A stretch of DNA of 7,772 nt from an uncultured Arcanobacterium sp. (GTDB taxonomy: Bacteria; Actinomycetota; Actinomycetes; Actinomycetales; Actinomycetaceae). The number at the start of each line of letters is the position of its first letter. Position 1 is the first letter of the stretch. The DNA is taken from contig NZ_CAMXYE010000068.1 in NCBI RefSeq assembly GCF_947253055.1, positions 1 to 7,772 on the forward strand. Reading direction: 5' to 3'. Below, one piece after another: positions 1-5,564 of the stretch. Position numbers and translations under genes: made by a program. The notes under the pieces are model-generated. The model had not been told where the DNA came from. It saw nothing but the letters and a program-made list of their open reading frames with translations, and did no database searches.

Positions 1-1137
1 TTGAATACCGATAGCAGAAACCGGCAAAAGAATTAGCCCTAAAAATATAACAAATTTTTCTCTTTTATTACCGAGACGTAGAGCATAGATAAAAATACTT
101 GCAAATAAAATAACCGCCAATATTTGCAAAGAAAGCGGCACGGGATTATCTACCCAGCCAAAATTACCAATTATTGACTCCCAGAACATAGGAGTCTTTT
201 TTGCCAGCACCTTCAGCATGGTAACCATAGTCATACTAGGATCTATCCAGCCCAAAATTGAATCACCTGGACGCGCAGCTAAGTACCACAATACTGATAA
301 GGTAGTGCCGAATCCAGCAATCCCCACGCCTATCCAGAAACCTTTAAATCTAAGTAATTGCCGCCACTTCTCCACAGAAAGCGTTAGAGCAACCAAAACA
401 ATAATTAAAAAAACCCAGAATGCCGAAGTAGGCCGCATTAAAACTGAAAAGAAAGCAGAAATACCCACAATCACAAATCGCTTAACAGAAGCATGTTTTA
501 GAGAAATTAACGGCGCTAGCCAAGCTGCAAGCATGAAACAAGCGGCAATTTCTGGCCCAGCCGGGTTAATAGCTCCATTATAGGAAAATGCGGTAGGAGT
601 AATGAGGGCAAGGGCACTCAAAGCAGGCACCTTCCCATAAATAGGAGCCAAACCCAATATAGCTCCCGTCAATAAAAGAGAACATACAAGACTCGTAATA
701 AGCCTTACCGCTAGCCAGGCTTTGGCCCCATCTAAAAATAGAGTAGGCCACCCAGTGAGTAAGTAATATAGAGGTGGATAATTTGCAGCGGGAGTGAATA
801 CTGCTACATCGGTAGCAGAAGCATCAGGAATCGGAATCACACAAGAATCTGGATTATTTGGCTTTTTAATTAAACAAAGCGCTCCATCTTGCACTCTATC
901 GTAGCTACTGGGAACTACTACTTTATGCTCGGTAATTATTGACCCGGTATCCGGATAGATAACTTTCTTACCTTCAACAATTAGTTGTCCGCGCACAACT
1001 CCTGCCGCATTAGTAGCATGTGCTGTTTCATCTGCCTGCAGCCGCACTGGAACTATAAAGGCCCAAGCTAAAGAAAGTAAAAATAAAGCAATAAAAACAA
1101 TTGCTCCAAAAGCAAGGAACGAAGATTTACCTTTCAT
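1..1137 (-). CDS. DUF2142 family multi-pass membrane protein, possible GT-C-type glycosyltransferase (partial, C-terminus missing)
   Basis: An open frame runs from ATG at 1137 through 379 codons to the window edge with no stop, so the C-terminus is cut off. The translation starts MKGKSSFLAFGAIVF with a first membrane helix at about residues 5-30. A long, probably extracytoplasmic loop follows, with D36-E37 and H40 (DETAH) just after the helix and NYPPLYYLL at 119-127. Further helices lie at about 143-166, 171-187, 196-212, 221-234, 237-253, 268-286, 336-353 and 361-377. The early DE..H, the PPLYYLL stretch and the NPAGPEI segment (191-197) match what I recall of DUF2142. Family members are usually longer, so perhaps a fifth is missing. 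The start overlaps the DUF2304 stop as ATGA; the ribosome site is weak (AGG six bases upstream). The acidic residues after the first helix recall GT-C enzymes using polyprenyl-phosphate sugars. That role, probably adding sugars outside the membrane, is inferred. Confidence 0.8.
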   Translation of the reverse strand, partial: MKGKSSFLAFGAIVFIALFLLSLAWAFIVPVRLQADETAHATNAAGVVRGQLIVEGKKVIYPDTGSIITEHKVVVPSSYDRVQDGALCLIKKPNNPDSCVIPIPDASATDVAVFTPAANYPPLYYLLTGWPTLFLDGAKAWLAVRLITSLVCSLLLTGAILGLAPIYGKVPALSALALITPTAFSYNGAINPAGPEIAACFMLAAWLAPLISLKHASVKRFVIVGISAFFSVLMRPTSAFWVFLIIVLVALTLSVEKWRQLLRFKGFWIGVGIAGFGTTLSVLWYLAARPGDSILGWIDPSMTMVTMLKVLAKKTPMFWESIIGNFGWVDNPVPLSLQILAVILFASIFIYALRLGNKREKFVIFLGLILLPVSAIGIQ

Positions 1138-1511
1138 TTCAAGCCTGTTCTTATCTCTTCTAATGAAGTTTCTAATTTATCTGTTTTTAACTTTAATAAT
1201 GCTACTTCTTCTGTCAATTTACGCCGATCTTCATATAAGCCAGAAGCCACAATTCCAAAATAGATTGACATAAAAACTAGTACCGCCATTACGGAAACTA
1301 AAATCATATTAGATGAAATTTCAAAGCCGAATATCCGAGCGATAGCATCTAATGTTTTTTGGGGAAGAAGCGTGGCAATAAGAGCCAATACATCTAAAAA
1401 TAACCACAGCCACACATACTGCTCTTTAATTTTTTGTTTACGTAAAAGATTTATAAGAGCAGCCCCTACCAGGGCAATAAAAATAAAAATTACTATTTTA
1501 TACGGCACCAT
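1134..1511 (-). CDS. DUF2304 small membrane protein, GacJ-like partner of the GT2 enzyme
   Basis: A small membrane protein of 125 residues with three hydrophobic helices at about 5-22, 32-50 and 68-90, then a charged, probable coiled-coil tail (about 94-121, EDRRKLTEEVALLKLK). The LLRKQKIKEQYVWLWLFLD segment between helices one and two is the characteristic DUF2304 pattern. The family sits next to GT2 polyprenyl-phosphate glycosyltransferases; streptococcal GacJ, a protein of this type, binds GacI and raises its activity. Here the gene overlaps the end of the GT2 gene by 14 bases, so the same partnership is likely but inferred. ATG at 1511 is preferred: AGAGGA (1521-1526) sits nine bases upstream. 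A TTG at 1517 is in frame but lies only three bases after the same site. The stop overlaps the DUF2142 start as ATGA. Confidence 0.85.
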   Translation of the reverse strand: MVPYKIVIFIFIALVGAALINLLRKQKIKEQYVWLWLFLDVLALIATLLPQKTLDAIARIFGFEISSNMILVSVMAVLVFMSIYFGIVASGLYEDRRKLTEEVALLKLKTDKLETSLEEIRTGLK

Positions 1512-2235
1512 GATCAATATTCCTCTTTAATTCGACTGGAATTGGACTAATAATTCCCACAGCCAAAGATAAAATTGCTCTAAATAAATAAATTGCCGCT
1601 CGTATTGGAGATTGTGAAGGAGTACCTACTGCACGTGCATGCATTGCTACCGGCACTTGCTCCACTTTCATTCCCAGCCGAAGCCCCATCATTAATGCTT
1701 CTATTGTATCCCCTAAGTACTCCGCTGGATAATTAGTAGAGAAAAAAGTAAAAGCACGGCGCGAGTACATCTTAAAACCAGAAGTTACATCAGTCAATTG
1801 TATTTTGCCATACTTAGACATTACAAAAGCTAAAATTGACATTGCCCATTTACGTGGACCTTTTGCGGAATAAGATCCTCTCCCTGCAAAACGAGCACCA
1901 ATGACAATATCCGCTCCCTGCTTAGCTTTTTCTAATAAACGTGGTATATCCTGCGGGTCGTGCTGGCCATCTGCATCCACCTGCACTACATATTCATAAC
2001 TATTCTGCACCGCATACACGAACCCCGCACGCATAGCTCCCCCAACTCCTAAATTAATAGGAAGGTCGAGTACTACTGCATTATTTTGCCGGGCAATTTC
2101 CGCTGTATTATCTGAAGATGAATCATTTACCACCAAAATATCCGCTTTAGGAAGAGTGGAATGGGTTTTTTGAATTACGCTAGCTATTGCACCAGCCTCA
2201 TTCCATGCCGGAATAATAACTAAGAGGTTATTCAT
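1498..2235 (-). CDS. GT2 family polyprenyl-phosphate glycosyltransferase (DPM1/GacI-like)
   Basis: A 245-residue GT-A fold enzyme expected to transfer a sugar from a nucleotide donor to polyprenyl phosphate at the cytoplasmic face of the membrane. Visible motifs are IPAWNE (8-13), the nucleotide-binding VVNDSSSDNT (35-44), NLGVGGAMRAG (61-71), the metal-binding DxD in DADGQHD (87-93), and the acceptor-side TDVTSGFKMYSR (148-159) typical of dolichol/polyprenyl-phosphate sugar synthases. There is no pair of strong C-terminal transmembrane helices as in GtrB proteins, only one hydrophobic stretch at about 213-231. A membrane partner such as the adjacent DUF2304 protein would therefore make sense. 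ATG at 2235 is the only start before the conserved IPAWNE strand; the ribosome site is poor (GGA about twelve bases upstream). It is the first gene after the 89-bp gap and overlaps DUF2304 at its end. The sugar (glucose, GlcNAc, mannose or other) cannot be told from the sequence. Confidence 0.9.
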   Translation of the reverse strand: MNNLLVIIPAWNEAGAIASVIQKTHSTLPKADILVVNDSSSDNTAEIARQNNAVVLDLPINLGVGGAMRAGFVYAVQNSYEYVVQVDADGQHDPQDIPRLLEKAKQGADIVIGARFAGRGSYSAKGPRKWAMSILAFVMSKYGKIQLTDVTSGFKMYSRRAFTFFSTNYPAEYLGDTIEALMMGLRLGMKVEQVPVAMHARAVGTPSQSPIRAAIYLFRAILSLAVGIISPIPVELKRNIDHGAV

Positions 2236-2324
2236 GAAAACTAAATATCCATTTCTTTTCTTTAAAACAAATAAATTTCTACCACTCTATACCACTAAAA
2301 CAGTATCAAAAAGAACTGCACAGC
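2236..2324. other. 89-bp intergenic gap between the Wzt-type ATPase and the GT2 gene
   Basis: This is the only real non-coding space in the window. It is AT-rich and holds no convincing rho-independent terminator: CTGTGCAG, just after the ATPase stop on the minus strand, is followed by a five-T run but gives only a three-base-pair stem. A possible -35 TTGATA and a -10-like TATAGA are present on the minus strand but lie only about 12 bases apart, too close for a standard promoter. A perfect 7-bp direct repeat lies inside it. A promoter for the last three genes is possible but not shown. Confidence 0.5.
2280..2296. repeat. 7-bp direct repeat with 10-bp period in the intergenic gap
   Basis: TACCACT occurs at 2280-2286 and again at 2290-2296 (AGTGGTA on the coding strand). 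The start-to-start distance is 10 bp, about one helical turn, which would put both copies on the same DNA face, as in some tandem regulator sites. It lies about 45-55 bp upstream of the GT2 start. With only two short copies in AT-rich DNA, chance is a fair explanation. Confidence 0.3.
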
Positions 2325-3527
2325 TTAACTAGAAGCGCAAAAACTAACTACCGGATTTATGTTTATAACTCCAGTTGTAATGCTTTCTCCGCGCACCTGC
2401 AGTGGATCTCCGCATAATAATGAATCTATTTCGTAGCCTTCACCATCTAAAAGTACCGCATCGATTTTGTAATCCCCCAGACCTAAATTTAATTTAGGAA
2501 TAGTAAAGCAAAGTTGCACAGGTTTCCCTATTTCCAAAGCCGGAAGCTGCAATTCTGTATTCCGCGTATCGATAGAAACTATATGCCGCCCGGAAGCTGT
2601 CTGCATCGCTACTATCAAGGCATAGTCAGCTAATGGTTTCTGCATGGCTTCTAAATCTACAAAAATCTTTAAATCCTCGCCGGAAAGGAGAACTTGCTCT
2701 GTTTCTGCGGTATTTTTAGCATTTTCAAAGCGTATCTGCGCAATTTTCGCACTATTTCTATCTATAACGTGCGCCCGCTCTCGCGCCGAAGCTTCTTGGT
2801 ATAAACCGTGTAGATAGCGCATAGCATTTTGCGAACTTCCACTGTATACGAGCTTTCCTTCTTCTAAAACCACTGCAGAATCACATACATCGATAATTTG
2901 CTGAGCAGAGTGCGAAACGAGAATAATAGACCGACCCTGCTGCTGAAATTCTCGAATTTTATCCATACACTTTTTTTGAAAAGCTTCGTCGCCTACTGCC
3001 AGTACCTCGTCTACAAGTAAAATATCTGGATTTGAATGCACAGCTACGGCAAAGGCGAGACGCACATACATGCCGGAAGAATAAAATTTAACCTGCGTAT
3101 CAATAAAATCTGCAATGCCAGAAAAATCCACAATATCATCAAAGCAACTATCTATCTCTGCTCGAGAAAGCCCTAAAATAGCTCCATTAAGATAGATATT
3201 ATCGCGGCCCGTTAAATCCGGATGAAAACCTGCCCCTAGCTCAAGCAGAGCAGCAATCCTCCCCCGCCCTTTTACAGTACCTTGGTTCGGAGTTAAAATC
3301 CCTCCCAAAACTTTTAAAAGCGTAGATTTTCCCGACCCGTTTGGCCCCACTAAACCTAAGGATTCCCCCGCTTTAATTCGTAAATTTATATCTTTTAAAG
3401 CCCAATACTCTTCACGAAATTGTTTAGATTGAGCAGCATTCACTAATCTCTCTTTTAAAGATTTATCCTTATGAATAATGAACTTTTTAGAAACATTTTC
3501 TACTACAAGTACATCCGGACGATTCAC
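2325..3527 (-). CDS. wzt: Polysaccharide ABC exporter ATPase with C-terminal glycan-binding-like domain (Wzt type)
   Basis: This 400-residue protein energises export of a lipid-linked polysaccharide through the adjacent permease. The ATPase domain spans about 1-245: Walker A GPNGSGKST (61-69), the LLELGAGFHPDLTGRDN segment (95-110) typical of the Wzt/TagH group, the unusual signature YSSGM in place of LSGGQ (149-153), Walker B ILLVDE (169-174) and the H-loop SHS (205-207). After a charged linker, residues about 258-398 form a predicted beta-rich domain like the Wzt C-terminal domain, which in Escherichia coli O8/O9a reads the finished chain end. Plain TagH/RfbB-type ATPases of about 250 residues lack it. 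I prefer GTG at 3527, eight bases after AGGAG (3536-3540); a GTG two codons earlier (3533) overlaps the permease stop but sits only two bases from that site. The gap from the permease is two bases. The symbol denotes the family; the teichoic-acid equivalent would be tagH. Confidence 0.9.
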   Translation of the reverse strand: MNRPDVLVVENVSKKFIIHKDKSLKERLVNAAQSKQFREEYWALKDINLRIKAGESLGLVGPNGSGKSTLLKVLGGILTPNQGTVKGRGRIAALLELGAGFHPDLTGRDNIYLNGAILGLSRAEIDSCFDDIVDFSGIADFIDTQVKFYSSGMYVRLAFAVAVHSNPDILLVDEVLAVGDEAFQKKCMDKIREFQQQGRSIILVSHSAQQIIDVCDSAVVLEEGKLVYSGSSQNAMRYLHGLYQEASARERAHVIDRNSAKIAQIRFENAKNTAETEQVLLSGEDLKIFVDLEAMQKPLADYALIVAMQTASGRHIVSIDTRNTELQLPALEIGKPVQLCFTIPKLNLGLGDYKIDAVLLDGEGYEIDSLLCGDPLQVRGESITTGVININPVVSFCASS

Positions 3528-3529
3528 AA

Positions 3530-4450
3530 TCACATCTCCTGGGCAAAGTTTCGTTGCAAAAGCGAAAAAATACGATGTGCTACAAAAAGCACTACTACTC
3601 CCACCAGTAACATGATAAATAATCTATCAAACATATTTACCGGCCAAACCGCCATATCTGCAGGGCCCCACAAGCCACGCTGTAATCCCATGACTGCTAG
3701 CGTAATTGGATTCAATAGATACAACTCAGTCAGCACTGGGCCAGCTAACTGTTGCACCATATAAAAAGAATAAACTGTAGGAGTGCACCAGAACCCAATA
3801 ATCAATACCACTTCTACTAAATATTGTATATCTCGTAAATACACATTTAATGCCCCCAGTACTAGCCCTAAAGCTAGCGCCCATACCAGTACCACCAGTA
3901 GGGATATAGGCACGTAGATAATCGCTTGTAAAAGATGTATTTTCGAAATGCACAGCGTTGCGACGATTAATATTAAAAACTGGGAGCAGAAATCGACTAA
4001 CGCAGAAGATAACGAAGTGAGTGGGAAAAGCTCGCGCGGCAAAGCAACTTTTTTCACTATTCCCGAATTAGCTAAAATAGAATTAGTGGAACCAGAGACA
4101 ATGGTGGCGAATAAACCCCAAATGGTTAGCCCCGCAAAAACATAAATGGCAAAATCTGGAATGGCGCGCTGCGCCCCAAGTACCTTCCCAATTACCAAAT
4201 AGTAAATCAATAAATTTACCAACGGTCGCACCAGAGTCCAGATATAACCTAAAAACGAATCTTTATATCTAGCTTTTAATTCTCGTTTAGTTAACAATTT
4301 AAAAAGAGAACGCCGATTCCAAATTGCCTGATAAGAATCCTTAATTCCCTTAAAAAATCCCACCTGCGGAGTAACCTCCGCAAAAGGTTCCGAGCTTAAT
4401 CTTTTATATCTATTATCTGCTTCGGAAGAAATAGAATACGAATTTTCCAT
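3530..4450 (-). CDS. wzm: ABC-2 type polysaccharide/teichoic acid export permease (Wzm/TagG type)
   Basis: The 306-residue membrane half of the exporter. A cytoplasmic N-terminus of about 45 residues leads into the family hallmark RELKARYKDSFLGYIWTLVR (56-75), an amphipathic gate helix running into the first membrane span. Six hydrophobic spans follow at about 70-92, 100-124, 146-168, 173-203, 211-230 and 275-294. KVALPRELFPL (134-144), YLRDI (204-208), WCTPTVYS (221-228) and LNPIT (246-250) are conserved in Wzm and TagG permeases. Its length is within the family's usual range or slightly above, the excess being the polar N-terminus. ATG at 4450 follows AGGA (4461-4464) at ten bases. It begins four bases after the epimerase stop and ends two bases before the preferred ATPase start, so the exporter pair is co-translated. 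The substrate cannot be read from the permease; a rhamnose-containing glycan is a reasonable guess from the neighbouring epimerase only. Confidence 0.92.
   Translation of the reverse strand: MENSYSISSEADNRYKRLSSEPFAEVTPQVGFFKGIKDSYQAIWNRRSLFKLLTKRELKARYKDSFLGYIWTLVRPLVNLLIYYLVIGKVLGAQRAIPDFAIYVFAGLTIWGLFATIVSGSTNSILANSGIVKKVALPRELFPLTSLSSALVDFCSQFLILIVATLCISKIHLLQAIIYVPISLLVVLVWALALGLVLGALNVYLRDIQYLVEVVLIIGFWCTPTVYSFYMVQQLAGPVLTELYLLNPITLAVMGLQRGLWGPADMAVWPVNMFDRLFIMLLVGVVVLFVAHRIFSLLQRNFAQEM
3536..3540 (-). promoter_or_regulatory. Ribosome binding site AGGAG deciding the Wzt start
   Basis: On the minus strand AGGAG lies within the last codons of the permease. Its distance to GTG at 3527 is eight bases, which is ideal; to the in-frame GTG at 3533 it is two bases, too close. 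This favours the shorter, 400-residue product. Confidence 0.7.
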
Positions 4451-4454
4451 TATT

Positions 4455-5546
4455 TTATTTTCCTACTCCATTACTCTCAGCCAAAGAATCCATCCATCTA
4501 GCAAGCTGTTTAATTCCCTCTGTAAAAGTAACTTTAGCTTGAAAATCCAAATATTTTTGCGCTAAAGCCGGATCTGCCCACGCATGCCGCACATCACCAT
4601 GCCGGTATTCACCAGTTACTTGAGGCAAAGGCGCACCATAGATCTGCGCAATAATTTCCCCCGCCTCTTGAATAGTTGTATACGAACCACTCCCAATATC
4701 GATTGGAGAAGGCAACTTCTCTTTATTTTCCAGTGCCGCAATACAAGCAGCAATTACATCATCAATATAAATAAAATCACGCCGTACTTGCCCATCTTCA
4801 AATAAAGGAATAGTTTTCCCAGCTCGCGCCAACTTGGTAAATAAAGACATTATGCCAGTATAAGGATTTTCTGGAGTCTGCCCCACCCCGTACACATTCT
4901 GCAATCGCAGTATCGAAAGATCTACCGAAAAGGCATCCGCCCACAAGGTGAGCAAATTTTCTTGAGCTAATTTCGTAACCCCATATACCGACTCCGGAGA
5001 TACTTTTACTTTCTGCGCATTCATGGGAAGAGGAAGAGCATTCGGGAAATCCCATTGTTTATTTTCCAACATTTGCCTAGTGCGCATACGCGGATAGAAG
5101 ACTTTATCTGCTCCATTACTGCTTTTATTTGTCCAAGCTCCTTCCCCATAAACTGCTCGGGAGGAGCACAATAGGATTCTTTCGGGTATTGCTCCATGCT
5201 GGTAAAGCTTGTCCAGCATCATGGAAGTGCCGACGATATTAACCATCGTATGTCGAGTAGATTCTTTTAAAGATTGCCCGGTGCCCGTCTCTGCAGCTAA
5301 ATGAATAATTAAGCTAGGTTTTACCTTACTTAATAAAGTATCCCAAAGAGTAGGCTCAGTAATATCTCCGATTACTAAATCCACGCCAGAATTAAAACCA
5401 AAAGCTGGTTCGCCGGTGGGGTGCACCTGGGGGAGTAGATTATCTACCGCTATCACAGAGCTGAAATTATCTACTAAATAAGTAGATAGTGCAGATCCAA
5501 TAAATCCAGCTCCTCCGGTGACTAATACCGTATCTGCTTTTCTCAT
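4455..5546 (-). CDS. NAD-dependent extended SDR, probable nucleotide-sugar epimerase (dTDP-L-rhamnose 4-epimerase-like)
   Basis: A cytoplasmic extended short-chain dehydrogenase/reductase of 363 residues in this start model. The NAD(P) loop TGGAGFIG is at 10-17, an acidic residue ending strand two at D35 (AVDN) suggests NAD, and HLAAETG lies at 82-88. Catalytic residues are Ser in CSSRAVYG (128/129) and the Tyr-Lys pair in YGVTK (Y188, K192). RRDFIYIDD (255-263) is the usual substrate-side motif. About 60 residues separate the catalytic Ser from Tyr, against about 25 in UDP-glucose epimerases; such an insertion is typical of proteins annotated as dTDP-L-rhamnose 4-epimerase. The exact substrate is unproven. 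ATG at 5546 follows the strong AGGAGGG (5558-5564) at eleven bases. An in-frame ATG at 5567 overlaps the muramidase stop (ATGA) but has no ribosome site and would add seven residues. The stop lies four bases before the permease. Confidence 0.85.
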   Translation of the reverse strand: MRKADTVLVTGGAGFIGSALSTYLVDNFSSVIAVDNLLPQVHPTGEPAFGFNSGVDLVIGDITEPTLWDTLLSKVKPSLIIHLAAETGTGQSLKESTRHTMVNIVGTSMMLDKLYQHGAIPERILLCSSRAVYGEGAWTNKSSNGADKVFYPRMRTRQMLENKQWDFPNALPLPMNAQKVKVSPESVYGVTKLAQENLLTLWADAFSVDLSILRLQNVYGVGQTPENPYTGIMSLFTKLARAGKTIPLFEDGQVRRDFIYIDDVIAACIAALENKEKLPSPIDIGSGSYTTIQEAGEIIAQIYGAPLPQVTGEYRHGDVRHAWADPALAQKYLDFQAKVTFTEGIKQLARWMDSLAESNGVGK

Positions 5547-5557
5547 ATCTGCCGTTG

Positions 5558-5564
5558 CCCTCCT
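5558..5564 (-). promoter_or_regulatory. Strong ribosome binding site AGGAGGG upstream of the epimerase
   Basis: AGGAGGG on the minus strand is the best ribosome binding site in the window. It sits right after the overlapping muramidase stop and eleven bases before ATG at 5546, a slightly long spacing. It lies inside codons 2-4 of the alternative start at 5567, so it argues for the shorter form. Confidence 0.55.

Noticed and set aside
218..583. Plus-strand open frame of 121 codons
   Set aside because: It lies wholly antisense to the DUF2142 gene, whose translation shows clear membrane helices and family motifs. The plus-strand product is basic, low in structure and unlike any family I know.
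2305..2335. Possible rho-independent terminator after the Wzt gene
   Set aside because: A five-T run follows CTGTGCAG on the minus strand, but the best stem is about three base pairs with no GC-rich arm.
3471..4145. Plus-strand frames at 3471-3764 and 3948-4145 and a minus-strand frame at 3726-3953
   Set aside because: All are shadows of the permease and ATPase genes, which carry conserved motifs throughout this stretch.
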